A stretch of 64,000 nt of DNA from Streptomyces puniciscabiei (GCF_006715785.1 NZ_VFNX01000001.1:6552001-6616000); one strand, 5' to 3'; positions 24,690-33,402 are shown, numbered from the stretch's first letter. Notes: a model not told the origin generated them from the letters alone. A program made the numbers and translations.

Positions 24690-25640
24690 ATGCACACCGA
24701 CCTCGTGGCGGCCCTGGACATCGGCGGTACCAAGATCGCCGGCGCGCTGGTGGACTGCGACGGACGGATACTGGCGCGGGCCCAGCGCGGCACACCCGCC
24801 CAGCAGGACGGCGAGACGGTCATGGGGGCCGTCGAGGAGGTGCTCGCCGAGCTCGCCGGGTCACCGCTGTGGGAACGCGCCGGTGCCCTCGGCATCGGCA
24901 GCGCCGGCCCGGTGGACGCCTCCGCGGGCACGGTCAGTCCGGTGAACGTGCCGGGCTGGCGGGACTTCCCCCTGGTCGAGCGGGTCCGCGCGGCCGTCGG
25001 CGGGCTGCCGGTCGAGCTCATCGGCGACGGCGTCGCGATCACGGCGGCCGAGCACTGGCAGGGGGCCGCGCGCGGTCACGACAACGCGTTGTGCATGGTG
25101 GTGTCGACCGGGGTGGGAGGCGGCCTGGTCCTGAACGGCCGGCTGCACCCCGGGCCGACCGGCAACGCCGGGCACATCGGTCACATCAGCGTCGACCTCG
25201 ACGGCGACCCGTGCCCGTGCGGCTCGCGCGGCTGTGTGGAGCGGATCGCGAGCGGCCCGAACATCGCCCGCCGCGCCCTGGAGCAGGGCTGGCGTCCCGG
25301 CCCCGACGGCGACACCTCCGCCGCCGCCGTGGCCGCCGCCGCCCGCGAGGGCGACCCGGTCGCCGTGGCCTCCTTCGAGCGGGCCGCGCAGGCGCTCGCC
25401 GCCGGTATCGCGGCCACCGCGACCCTGGTCGAGATCGACATCGCCGTGATCGGCGGCGGCGTCGGCAAGGCGGGTGACATCCTCCTCACCCCCCTGCGCA
25501 AGGCACTGACCGACTACGCGACCCTCTCCTTCGTCCAGCGACTGACGGTCGTGCCCGCGCAGATGGGCACGGACGCGGGGCTGGTCGGCGCGGCGGCCGC
25601 GGCGCTGGCGCGGAGGCCGGACGCCACGGCGGGGGTCTGA
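24690..25640 (+). CDS. ROK family sugar kinase (glucokinase-like)
   Basis: A 316-residue ATP-dependent hexokinase of the ROK family without the N-terminal helix-turn-helix found in ROK repressors. Phosphate-binding loop ALDIGGTKIAGALVD, catalytic Asp in VELIGDGVAI, zinc-cluster motif CPCGSRGCVERIASG (CxCGxxGCxE), and adenosine region DIAVIGGGVGKAGDI. GGGGAG lies ten bases before the ATG. With LacI control and a nearby alpha-galactosidase, the substrate may be glucose or galactose released from alpha-galactosides; this is inferred. Confidence 0.9.
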   Translation: MHTDLVAALDIGGTKIAGALVDCDGRILARAQRGTPAQQDGETVMGAVEEVLAELAGSPLWERAGALGIGSAGPVDASAGTVSPVNVPGWRDFPLVERVRAAVGGLPVELIGDGVAITAAEHWQGAARGHDNALCMVVSTGVGGGLVLNGRLHPGPTGNAGHIGHISVDLDGDPCPCGSRGCVERIASGPNIARRALEQGWRPGPDGDTSAAAVAAAAREGDPVAVASFERAAQALAAGIAATATLVEIDIAVIGGGVGKAGDILLTPLRKALTDYATLSFVQRLTVVPAQMGTDAGLVGAAAAALARRPDATAGV

Positions 25641-25658
25641 CCCAAGTGCGGTGCCCTG

Positions 25659-25684
25659 GGGGCGCCCCGGCGGATGGGCGCCCC
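25659..25684. terminator. Bidirectional hairpin between convergent kinase and alpha-galactosidase
   Basis: GGGGCGCCC (25659-25667) and GGGCGCCCC (25676-25684) are perfect 9-bp arms with an 8-base loop, lying in the 48-base gap between two convergent genes. Confidence 0.8.
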
Positions 25685-25688
25685 GGCG

Positions 25689-27728
25689 TCAGCAACTCAC
25701 CTGCACCTTCGCCCAGTCCGCATGGTCGGAGTCGTTGCCGTCTCCGGCGTCGGTGACGACCAGGTCGATCACCTGGGCGCCGGTGATGTCGGCGGTGACC
25801 GGCTGGGCCGGCATCGTGTTGGCCAGGACGCCGGTCGAGGCGACCTTCGTGCCGTCGGCCCAGATCTCGAAGGTGACGGTCCCCTTCGTGCCCTTCTCGT
25901 CGTCGACGCCGACGTCCGCGGTGACCTTGTCGCAGACCCTGCCGGTGTAGAACGAGACATCGCTCGGGGCGTGGACACCGAGGCCCTTGGCGTACACGGC
26001 GCCGCCGATGGTGATCGGGTGACCGTCACCCGCGGCGCTCTCCCCGTTGCTGGTGTCGCGTTCCACCGGCCCCCAGCCGCTGGTCGCCGACAGCCAGGGC
26101 AGGTCGCTGAGGTACGACGTCCCGGTGGGCGGCCGGACGACGACGGACGCGTTCAGCGGGAGGCTGCTGGTGACGCGTTGGCCGGACGGTGAGAGATAGC
26201 GCGCCTGGAGAGTGAGGCCGTAGGACCCGGTCGCCGTTCCGGGCGGTGCGGCGACGCTCCAGCCGGTGCGCAGGGAGCCGCCGGTGCCGAGGGCTGTGGC
26301 CGTGGTCGGCGATGTGGGCCGTACCGTCCACCCCTCGGGGCCGGTCAGGGACACGGACACCTGCCGCGCGGCGGTGCGGCCGAGGTCGGTCACGGTGCTG
26401 GTCAGCGTGGCCGGAGTCCCCGCCTCCAGCAAGGGGCTGCCGCCCAGGCCCAGTTCGGCGGCCGGCGGGTGCGTGGCCCAGTGGGGGTCGGCCGAGACGC
26501 GCAGCAGCACGGTGCCGTGGGCGGGGACGGTCGCCGCGACGGTGCCGGCGGTGTTGTAGCTCTTGTGCTGCCACAGGTCGCGCAGGGTGTACGCGGAGGC
26601 GTCGGGGAGGCCGACGGCGGCCGCGGTGGTGGCGATCCGCTGGGCGGTCCCGGACTCGTTGAACAGGGCCACGGTGCGGCTGCCGTCCTTCATCTCCTTG
26701 GCGATCACCCAGCGGCCGCCCGCCGAGGAGAGGACCGTGCCCTGCTTGCCCAGCGGGTCCTGGTCTACGGCGATGACCTCCTTGTTGTCCAGGATGTCGA
26801 AGGTCGCGGGTGAGGCCTTGCGCAGGTCGGTGCCGATCAGCAGCGGCGCGGCCATGGCCGACCAGAGCGAGAAGTGCGAGCGGTACTCGGTGTCCGTCAT
26901 CCCGCCGTTGCCGACCTCCAGCATGTCGGGATCGTTCCAGTGGCCGGGTCCCGCGTACGGCGCGAGCGGCAGGTTCTGCTTCAGGATGGACAGCATCGAG
27001 CCCCAGCTGTCGCTGATGTCGCCCGTGGTGCGCCACAGATGGCCGACGCCCGAGGCCCACTCCCAGGGTTTGTTCTCGCCCCATTCGCAGATGCTGTACA
27101 CGATGGGCCGCCCGGTCGCCTTGAGCGCGTCCCGCATGGTCGTGTACCGCTGTTTGGCGTCGACGCCCTGGTTGTTGCAGTTGTCGTACTTCAGGTAGTC
27201 CACGCCCCAGTCGGCGAACTGCCGCGCGTCGCTGTACTCGTGGCCGAGCGCACCGGGGAAGCCCGCGCTGTTGCAGGTCTTGGTGCCGGCGCTGGTGTAG
27301 ATGCCGAGTTTGAGGCCCTTGGAGTGGACGTAGTCGGCGACGGCCTTGATGCCGTTCGGGAAGCGGGCCGGGTCGGGCACCAGCTTGCCGGCGGCGTCGC
27401 GCTGCGGCAGGGCCCAGCAGTCGTCGAGATTGACGTACTGGTAGCCGGCGTCCTTCAGACCCTTGGCCACGAAGAGGTCGGCGATGCCCTTGACCATCGT
27501 CTCGTTGAAGTCGGCGCGACAGTGCGTGGAGTTCCAGTTGTTGAAGCCCATGGGCGGGGTGAGGGCGAGACCGTCGGCCAGGGCGGGGGCCGCCGCGTCC
27601 CGGGCGGGGGCCGCCAGCGCCGGGCCGGCGAGGGCCGCCGCGCACAGCAGGCCCGCGGTGAGTGCTCCGACGACTCTTCGGCGGGTTGTGCGGGTTGTGC
27701 GGGTTGTGCGGGTGTGAGGGTGACGCAT
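25689..27728 (-). CDS. Secreted GH27 alpha-galactosidase with C-terminal NPCBM domain
   Basis: A 679-residue extracellular enzyme. The signal peptide has three RTT repeats, an RR-containing n-region (TRRRVVGAL, possibly Tat) and cleavage near ALAAPARD. The GH27 barrel (about 55-330) starts LTPPMGFNNWNSTHC. The catalytic nucleophile is Asp in DYLKYDNCNN and the acid/base Asp is in TTGDISDSWGS. A beta-sandwich follows, then an NEW3-type Ig domain (about 430-520) and an NPCBM carbohydrate-binding domain at the end (YAKGLGVHAPSDVSFY and KGTVTFEIWADG). It removes terminal alpha-galactose from oligosaccharides or galactomannan. GGGAGG lies upstream of the ATG. Confidence 0.93.
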   Translation of the reverse strand: MRHPHTRTTRTTRTTRRRVVGALTAGLLCAAALAGPALAAPARDAAAPALADGLALTPPMGFNNWNSTHCRADFNETMVKGIADLFVAKGLKDAGYQYVNLDDCWALPQRDAAGKLVPDPARFPNGIKAVADYVHSKGLKLGIYTSAGTKTCNSAGFPGALGHEYSDARQFADWGVDYLKYDNCNNQGVDAKQRYTTMRDALKATGRPIVYSICEWGENKPWEWASGVGHLWRTTGDISDSWGSMLSILKQNLPLAPYAGPGHWNDPDMLEVGNGGMTDTEYRSHFSLWSAMAAPLLIGTDLRKASPATFDILDNKEVIAVDQDPLGKQGTVLSSAGGRWVIAKEMKDGSRTVALFNESGTAQRIATTAAAVGLPDASAYTLRDLWQHKSYNTAGTVAATVPAHGTVLLRVSADPHWATHPPAAELGLGGSPLLEAGTPATLTSTVTDLGRTAARQVSVSLTGPEGWTVRPTSPTTATALGTGGSLRTGWSVAAPPGTATGSYGLTLQARYLSPSGQRVTSSLPLNASVVVRPPTGTSYLSDLPWLSATSGWGPVERDTSNGESAAGDGHPITIGGAVYAKGLGVHAPSDVSFYTGRVCDKVTADVGVDDEKGTKGTVTFEIWADGTKVASTGVLANTMPAQPVTADITGAQVIDLVVTDAGDGNDSDHADWAKVQVSC
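27681..27715 (-). repeat. 9-bp microsatellite in the alpha-galactosidase signal peptide
   Basis: GCGGGTTGT is repeated three times (27681-27707) with a shortened fourth unit to 27715. On the coding strand it gives repeated Arg-Thr-Thr in the n-region of the signal peptide. Nine-base units keep the frame. Confidence 0.9.
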
Positions 27729-27954
27729 CGTTGACGTTCCTCCCGACTCGCGAAAGGTGGCTGACGGCAGGGCGGTGCCCGGGCGTCATATAGGTGTCAG
27801 CTGTGCGCGATTACGGTAGGACGTGTCTGACTCTGTTGGAAGAGGTGGGAGTCGTCTGTTCGATAACCCGTCAGATCTCGTCAAAGGGGTTGACGTCGGG
27901 ATGGTTTGACTCGTGGACTGCTGTCCGGTGTTCGGATGTGTTCGCTTCCGGCGT

Positions 27955-28719
27955 TCACCTCTCGTCGTCGACGCGGCCCCAGCCGGGCAGCGGCGGCTGC
28001 GGCCATGCGGGTGGGGCGGGGAGCGCAGGGGCCGGACCGTCGACCGTCAGCACATCGGCCGGGGTTCGTCCGCTGAGCCAGCCGAGCACCTGGTGCCCGG
28101 CCCCGGCGACCGAGGGCCCCTCCGCCGCCATGGACCAGCGCCGGCCGAGATCCACGGCCGTCACCGAGGCCAGCGGAAAGCCCTGGGTGCGCAGCGTGGT
28201 GAGGGTGTCGTCCAGGGCCCAGGAGACATAGGTGTCGGGCCACCGCGCGGTGCCGTGGCCGACGCCCAGGTCGAGGTGATGCGTCTCCAGCTCCCGCAGG
28301 CAGCGCAGCAGGAGGTACCAGGCGGGGTGCCGCCAGCCGGCCAGCGCTGGGACCGGACGGTCCCAGGCGGGGGCGGGCAACGCGCGCGCCTGCGCCGCGA
28401 ACCGGTCCAGGCTCTCGCACAGCCGGGTCGCGAGCCGCTCGGCGGACAGCGCCGCGTCCCGCTCGATCGCGGCCGACAGCGTCGCCGCGTCCGCGCGCGG
28501 CCCCGGTTCGCGGCCGGTGTGCGCGAGCCGCAGCAGCCAGACATAGGCGTCGACGCTGTGGGCGACGTGGGCGAGCACATGGCCGCGCGTCCAACCCGGC
28601 AGCCCCGACGGGGCCCGCAGCCCGGCGTCGGACAGGCCGGACGCGGCCCGCACGAGCCGGTCGCCCGAGCGTACGACGTCCTCGACGTGTTCGCCCGCGC
28701 TGTGGGCGGCCGGGTTCAC
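27955..28719 (-). CDS. Maleylpyruvate isomerase N-terminal domain protein (DinB-like)
   Basis: A 254-residue member of the mycothiol-dependent maleylpyruvate isomerase/DinB superfamily. It opens with a four-helix bundle whose metal-ligand pattern includes the His residues of GWTRGHVLAHVAHSVDA and CLRELETHHLDLGVGH. The last 60 residues form the usual alpha/beta tail. Such proteins transfer mycothiol or act as detoxifying S-transferases; the substrate is unknown. The GTG start overlaps the upstream stop (GTGA), so it is translationally coupled to the small gene before it. Confidence 0.8.
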   Translation of the reverse strand: MNPAAHSAGEHVEDVVRSGDRLVRAASGLSDAGLRAPSGLPGWTRGHVLAHVAHSVDAYVWLLRLAHTGREPGPRADAATLSAAIERDAALSAERLATRLCESLDRFAAQARALPAPAWDRPVPALAGWRHPAWYLLLRCLRELETHHLDLGVGHGTARWPDTYVSWALDDTLTTLRTQGFPLASVTAVDLGRRWSMAAEGPSVAGAGHQVLGWLSGRTPADVLTVDGPAPALPAPPAWPQPPLPGWGRVDDER

Positions 28720-29069
28720 CGGAACTCCCGCACGACTTCGATCCGTCCGACGACATGGGCGTTGAACTCGTCCAATTCCTCGGCGGGAACCCACAGTTCG
28801 AGGATCGTCTCGCCGCCGGCCTGCCGGACCGGATACCGGGCGAGGAACTCCGTGTCGACCTCGAACCGCGTGACGAAACCGGCGCCGTCGTGCCGCACGT
28901 TCCAGTCCCGGGCGATGCGGATCGCGTAGTCCTCGTTGAGGACCGGGTAGAAGATCGGCTGCTCCGGGAGCCGGGGCGGCCAGGCCCGCCAGTCGAGCGC
29001 GCGTACCAGCTCCAGTTCCTCGGGGCCCGTCGGGCGCCAGAGGGTCGTCGTCAGGGGCGGGCTGGTCAT
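28716..29069 (-). CDS. Conserved protein annotated in Streptomyces as ADP-ribosylation/crystallin J1 type
   Basis: A 117-residue soluble protein. The conserved stretch LVRALDWRAWPPRLPEQPIF then YPVLNEDYAIRIARDWN and the end LWVPAEELDEFNAHVVG match a widely shared actinobacterial family carrying the crystallin J1 label. The label is historical and the protein is far too short for an ADP-ribosylglycohydrolase, so no enzymatic function should be assumed. ATG with GGAGAG upstream; the longer frame upstream has no ribosome-binding site. Coupled to the downstream DinB-like gene. Confidence 0.78.
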   Translation of the reverse strand: MTSPPLTTTLWRPTGPEELELVRALDWRAWPPRLPEQPIFYPVLNEDYAIRIARDWNVRHDGAGFVTRFEVDTEFLARYPVRQAGGETILELWVPAEELDEFNAHVVGRIEVVREFR

Positions 29070-29180
29070 CGTCGGGTCTCTCCGGTCGGGGCCTGCCGCG
29101 GCCGGCGGCCGGGTCGGGACGTCGGACGTTACCGGGCGCATCGAGAAGCGGACCAGCGGATTTCGGCAGGGCCGGCAGCC

Positions 29181-29564
29181 TCACGGCTCCGCGAACCACC
29201 GTGCCGGGTCGCGGTGATGGGCGGTTGCCCGGTCCCCCCGGGCCTGGTCGACGGGCGGTCCGGTCAGGCCCGGCCGGTCTCTCGACCCGGGCGGCGAGCC
29301 GCTGGTACCGGTCCCGGGCCTGCCCGGGGCACGGCAGACACGTGGCGTGCCCGCAGCACGGCAGACACGTGGCGCGCTCGGAGTGCGGCACACACGTGGC
29401 GCGCTCGGGGTGCGGGGACGCGAAGGCCGGGGCACCCGCGGTCCACAGCCCGTGGTGGCCTCCGCAGGGAGCGTGCCGACCGGTCCGAACGTGTCGGCCG
29501 GCATGGTGCGGGCGGCGGCCACGCCCTGCGCCTCGACACGGAGGGGACCACCGGACTCGTCCAT
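29181..29564 (-). CDS. Hypothetical small protein with 9-residue Cys repeats
   Basis: A 127-residue frame starting at ATG with GGGAGGG four bases upstream. The N-terminus (VAAARTMPADTFGPVGTLP) looks natural. The middle holds three 9-residue repeats of the type SAPRVCRTP, coded by a 27-bp DNA repeat. In the alternative frame the same DNA reads ERATCLPCC-like repeats, with CxxC spacing, so a frameshift cannot be excluded. No family was recognised. The call rests on the start region and ribosome-binding site only. Confidence 0.4.
   Translation of the reverse strand: MDESGGPLRVEAQGVAAARTMPADTFGPVGTLPAEATTGCGPRVPRPSRPRTPSAPRVCRTPSAPRVCRAAGTPRVCRAPGRPGTGTSGSPPGSRDRPGLTGPPVDQARGDRATAHHRDPARWFAEP
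29331..29411. repeat. 27-bp tandem repeat, three copies
   Basis: The unit beginning ACGGCAGACACGTGGCG recurs at 29331 and 29358, and a third copy with two changes begins near 29385. A fourth, degenerate unit follows. The period of 27 keeps the reading frame in both plausible minus-strand frames. Confidence 0.85.
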
Positions 29565-29713
29565 GCGCCCTCCCGCCGGAACGGTGGCCCGGCCCTCCCA
29601 CCAGGGCGGCAACCCGGCCTCCCCACTCTGCCTCCTGTCCCTGCCGGCAGTCCCCGCTCGTCCGCTCGCAGGTATCCGCGTGACCCCTGGCCCGGTCGGC
29701 AGTTGATCAGCGC

Positions 29714-29920
29714 ATGAAGAAGCGCAGCATGCTCGCCATCGCCACCCTGGCCACCGGATTCGTCGTGGCCGCCGTCACCCCCTCCCACGCGGCGGACAAG
29801 GGCTCCACCGGGCTGCCCGTCGACGGCCTGAACGTCTCGGACACGCTCGACTCGGCCGGCGGCCACCCGGTCACCCTGGACAGCTTCACCTTCGACGACC
29901 AGCCCCACGGGCAGCAGTAG
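29714..29920 (+). CDS. Small secreted protein
   Basis: A 68-residue protein with a Sec signal peptide (MKKRSMLAIATLATGFVVAA, cleavage probably after PSHA) and a mature part of about 40 acidic, Cys-free residues. No family was recognised. There is no strong ribosome-binding site. It stands alone between unrelated genes. Small exported proteins of this kind are common in Streptomyces and mostly uncharacterised. Confidence 0.65.
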   Translation: MKKRSMLAIATLATGFVVAAVTPSHAADKGSTGLPVDGLNVSDTLDSAGGHPVTLDSFTFDDQPHGQQ

Positions 29921-30064
29921 GCCCGGCGGTCCACGGCGCGCGTGCCGGTGTCCCCGATCCGCGGGGGCACCGGCACCGCCGTTCCGGCGCCCTCACCGGG
30001 GCGGGGTTTCCGTGGCAGGGTGGAGCGGGCAAGCCTCAGGGGGCCAACACAAGAGGGGGAGTCC

Positions 30065-31108
30065 GTGACCGTCGTCTGGATCAACGGCGCGTTCGGTGCG
30101 GGGAAGACCACCACCGCACGGGAGCTGATCGAGCTGATCCCGAACAGCACGCTCTTCGACCCCGAGGTCATCGGCGCGGGGCTCACGCACCTGCTGCCGG
30201 CCAAGCGGCTCGCCGAGGTGGGTGACTACCAGGACCTGCCGATCTGGCGCCGGCTCGTGGTCGACACGGCGGCCGCGATGCTCGCCGAGCTGGGCGGGAC
30301 CCTCGTGGTGCCGATGACCCTGCTCCGCCAGGAGTACCGCGACGAGATCTTCGGTGGCCTCGCGGCCCGCAGGATATCCGTGCACCATCTGCTCCTGGCC
30401 CCGGCCGAAACGATCCTGCGCGAGCGGATAGCCGGCCGGGAGGTGCCGCCGGACCTGCCCGACGGCGAGCTCCGGACACGGCAGTGGGCCTACGACCACA
30501 TCGAGCCCTACCGCGCCGCCCTCGCCTCCTGGCTCACCACCGACGCCCACCTCGTGGACACCAGCGCCCTCACCCCGTACGCCACCGCCGTCCGTATCGC
30601 CGACGCCGTCGGCAGCGGCGCCGTACCGCCCTGCGACATCGTGCAGACCCCCGAGCCGACCGCCGAGACCCTCGCCGCCGGGGTGCTGCTCTTCGACGAG
30701 CACGACCGGGTGCTCCTCGTGGACCCCACCTACAAGCCCGGCTGGGAGTTCCCCGGGGGCGTGGTGGAGCGCGGCGAGGCACCGGCCCGCGCGGGGATCC
30801 GCGAGGTCGCCGAGGAGACCGGGATACGGCTGCGGGAGGTGCCCCGGCTGCTCGTCGTGGACTGGGAACGGCCGGTGCCGCCCGGCTTCGGCGGGCTGCG
30901 GCTGCTGTTCGACGGCGGCCGGCTGGAGTCCGGCGAGGCCTCCCGGGTGCTGCTGCCGGGACCGGAGCTGCGCGGCTGGCGCTTCGCCACCGAGCAGGAG
31001 GCCGCCGGGATGCTGCCGCCGGTCCGCTACGAGCGGCTGCGCTGGGCGCTGCGGGCCCGCGAGCGCGGCACCGCGCTCTATCTGGAGGCCGGGGTACCGG
31101 TCGGCTGA
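30065..31108 (+). CDS. Fusion of P-loop kinase-like domain and NUDIX hydrolase
   Basis: A 347-residue two-domain protein. The N-terminal half has a Walker A loop right at the start (WINGAFGAGKTTTARELIEL) and resembles small-molecule kinases of the AAA/shikimate-kinase type (about residues 1-180). The C-terminal half (about 200-340) has a complete NUDIX box: GGVVERGEAPARAGIREV followed by AEETGI, able to cleave nucleoside-diphosphate-linked substrates. GTG start with GGGGGAG upstream. The fusion suggests linked phosphorylation and pyrophosphohydrolysis, for example in nucleotide salvage or repair; the substrate is not determinable. Confidence 0.85.
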   Translation: MTVVWINGAFGAGKTTTARELIELIPNSTLFDPEVIGAGLTHLLPAKRLAEVGDYQDLPIWRRLVVDTAAAMLAELGGTLVVPMTLLRQEYRDEIFGGLAARRISVHHLLLAPAETILRERIAGREVPPDLPDGELRTRQWAYDHIEPYRAALASWLTTDAHLVDTSALTPYATAVRIADAVGSGAVPPCDIVQTPEPTAETLAAGVLLFDEHDRVLLVDPTYKPGWEFPGGVVERGEAPARAGIREVAEETGIRLREVPRLLVVDWERPVPPGFGGLRLLFDGGRLESGEASRVLLPGPELRGWRFATEQEAAGMLPPVRYERLRWALRARERGTALYLEAGVPVG

Positions 31109-31138
31109 GCCGGTCGCCGGTCGCCGGTGGCCGTGCGG

Positions 31139-31843
31139 TCAGCGGGCGCCCGCCGCATCGCGCAGAGCGGCACCGGCGCCTCCCACGACCGGGTCGCCGT
31201 GCCCGAAGCACGCCACGTCCGCCTCCAGCTCCGCCAACCGGCCGAGCGAGACGAGGAGTTGGGGCCGGTCGAGGTTGAACACCCCCGGCCTCACCGAGCC
31301 GTCGACCGGTGAGGCCGCCACCGTGTCCCCGGTGAACAGCACGCCCTCCTCGGGCAGGAACAGCGCGATGCTGCCGTCGGTGTGCCCCGGCACGTGGATC
31401 ACCCGGGCGCCCCCGCCGAAGTCCAGGAGGTCGCCGTCCGACACGCCGGTGACCGCGGCGGGCGGCACCGGCGTACCGCCGGGGAGGTGCTGGGCCACGG
31501 CCGCGTGGACCGGCACCTCCCAGTCCTCGAACCGCGGGGCCGGACCGGGGAGTTCACCTCGTACGAACGGTGCGTCCAGCTGGTGCGCCAGTACCTCGGC
31601 CCCGCTGAGCGCGGCGAACTCGCCCGCCCCGCCCGCGTGGTCCTCGTGGAAGTGGGTCAGCACGATCCGCCGTACGTCCCCCGGTGCGCGCCCCAGTGTC
31701 CCGACCGCCTCGGCGATCGCACGCCCGGCGCCGATCGTGCCCGCGTCGATCAGCGTCAACTCCTCCTCGTCGTGCCAGAGGTAGGCCTGTCCGACGGGGA
31801 AACGCAGAAGATGGAGCCGGGGGAGGAGTTCGATGACGTCCAT
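31139..31843 (-). CDS. MBL fold metallo-hydrolase
   Basis: A 234-residue metallo-beta-lactamase-fold hydrolase with two metal sites. The signature is LTHFHEDHAGG (HxHxDH). Further ligands are His in HVPGHTDGSI, Asp in LFTGDTVAAS and His in CFGHGDPVVGG. It resembles glyoxalase-II-like thioesterases rather than beta-lactamases. An ATG nine codons upstream is an alternative start. It lies between a convergent NUDIX gene (30-base gap) and the M20 peptidase on the same strand (62-base gap). Confidence 0.88.
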   Translation of the reverse strand: MDVIELLPRLHLLRFPVGQAYLWHDEEELTLIDAGTIGAGRAIAEAVGTLGRAPGDVRRIVLTHFHEDHAGGAGEFAALSGAEVLAHQLDAPFVRGELPGPAPRFEDWEVPVHAAVAQHLPGGTPVPPAAVTGVSDGDLLDFGGGARVIHVPGHTDGSIALFLPEEGVLFTGDTVAASPVDGSVRPGVFNLDRPQLLVSLGRLAELEADVACFGHGDPVVGGAGAALRDAAGAR

Positions 31844-31905
31844 GCGGCGACCGTAGGCGGCGCCCCCGCCCATGGGCGAGGGCGCTCTGCCGACGGCAGA
31901 AGGGC

Positions 31906-33261
31906 TCAGCCCGCCGCGTAGTTGCGCAGGAACAGCGCCTCGGCGACCGACAGCCGCTCCAGCTCCTGCGGGTGCACGCTCTCGTTGACCGCGTGGATCT
32001 GCGCCTCCGGCTCGCTCAGGCCGATGAGCAGGATCTCCGCCTGCGGGTACAGGCCGGCGAGGGTGTTGCACAGCGGGATGGAGCCGCCCTCACCGGCGTA
32101 CTGCATCGTCTCACCCGGGTAGGCGACCGCCATCGCGTCGGCCATCGCCTGGTAGGCGGGGCTGGTGGCGTCGGCGCGGAAGGCCTGGCCCTGGCCGATC
32201 TGCTCGGTGGTGACCCGGGCGCCCCACGGGGTGTGGGCCTGGATGTGCGCCTGGAGCAGCTTGGTCGCCTCCGCGGCGTCCACGCCCGGCGGCACCCGCA
32301 GGCTGATCAGCGCGCGGGCGCTGGAGTGCACGGACGGGGTGGCGCCGACGACCGGCGGGCAGTCGATGCCGAGGACGGTGACGGCCGGGCGGGCCCAGAG
32401 GCGATCGGCGACCGAGCCGTCGCCGATCAGCCCGACCCCGTCGAGCACCTTGGCGTCGGCGCGGAACTGCTCCTCGGTGTACTCCAGGCCGTCCCAGGTC
32501 CCCGTGGCGTCGAGGCCGTCGACCGTCGTCGAGCCGTCCTCGGCGCGCAGCGAGTCCATGACCCGGATCAGCGCGGCGAGCGCGTCCGGGGCGGCACCGC
32601 CGAACTGGCCGGAGTGCAGGTTGCCCGCGAGGGTGTCGATCCGCACCCGGACCAGGGTCATTCCGCGCAGCGTGGTGGTCACCGTCGGCAGGCCGACGCG
32701 GAAGTTGCCCGCGTCGCCGATCACGATGGTGTCGGCCTCCAGCAGCTCGGGGTGCTCCTCGGCGTACCGCTCCAGGCCGCCCGTGCCCTGCTCCTCCGAG
32801 CCCTCGGCGATCACCTTGATGTTGACCGGGACACCGCCGTTCGCCTTCAGGGCGCGCAGGGCGAGCAGGTGCATGATCACGCCGCCCTTGCAGTCGGCGG
32901 CCCCGCGGCCGTACCAGCGGCCGTCGCGCTCGGTCAGCTCGAACGGCGGGGTGGTCCACCCGGCCTCGTCCAGCGGGGGCTGCACATCGTAGTGCGCGTA
33001 CAGGAGAACCGTTTTCGCACCCTCCGGGCCCGGCAGGTAGCCGTAGACGGACTGCGTGCCGTCCGGGGTGTCCAGCAGGGCCACGTCGACGAATCCCTCG
33101 GCGCGCAGCGCGTCGGCGACCCAGCTCGCGGCGGCCTCGCTCTCGCTCCTCGGGAACTGGGTGAAGTCCGCCACCGACTTGAAGGCGACCAGCTCGGCCA
33201 GCTCCGCCTTCGCCCGGGGCATCAGCGAGGCGACGGTCTCGGCGACCGGATTCGACGACAT
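31906..33261 (-). CDS. M20 family dipeptidase
   Basis: A 451-residue zinc peptidase of the M20 (carnosinase-like) family. Ligands: His in LLYAHYDVQPPLDE, bridging Asp in GRGAADCKGG, the catalytic Glu pair in IAEGSEEQGTGG, Asp in IVIGDAGNF and His in QIHAVNESVHPQEL. The dimerisation/lid domain lies between about residues 205 and 330. It is cytosolic, hydrolysing dipeptides. GAGGAG lies before the ATG. The divergent gene is a geranylgeranyl-reductase-type flavoprotein. Confidence 0.92.
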   Translation of the reverse strand: MSSNPVAETVASLMPRAKAELAELVAFKSVADFTQFPRSESEAAASWVADALRAEGFVDVALLDTPDGTQSVYGYLPGPEGAKTVLLYAHYDVQPPLDEAGWTTPPFELTERDGRWYGRGAADCKGGVIMHLLALRALKANGGVPVNIKVIAEGSEEQGTGGLERYAEEHPELLEADTIVIGDAGNFRVGLPTVTTTLRGMTLVRVRIDTLAGNLHSGQFGGAAPDALAALIRVMDSLRAEDGSTTVDGLDATGTWDGLEYTEEQFRADAKVLDGVGLIGDGSVADRLWARPAVTVLGIDCPPVVGATPSVHSSARALISLRVPPGVDAAEATKLLQAHIQAHTPWGARVTTEQIGQGQAFRADATSPAYQAMADAMAVAYPGETMQYAGEGGSIPLCNTLAGLYPQAEILLIGLSEPEAQIHAVNESVHPQELERLSVAEALFLRNYAAG

Positions 33262-33402
33262 GGGCACGCTCCTCGTGGGTGCGACGTTGAACAGCTTGAA
33301 CAGGGTAGGTACCCCCGATACTCCCACAGTGGCCTGCGACGACGGCCGCCGTAGGATGCGGGGGACACCACGGCAGCGGCTTGATCGGAGCGGTAGACCA
33401 AC

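Noticed and set aside
29347..29706. Plus-strand 119-residue frame over the 27-bp repeat
   Set aside because: No ribosome-binding site, and its start lies inside the repeat. The minus strand has the better start region, although expression of either is unproven.
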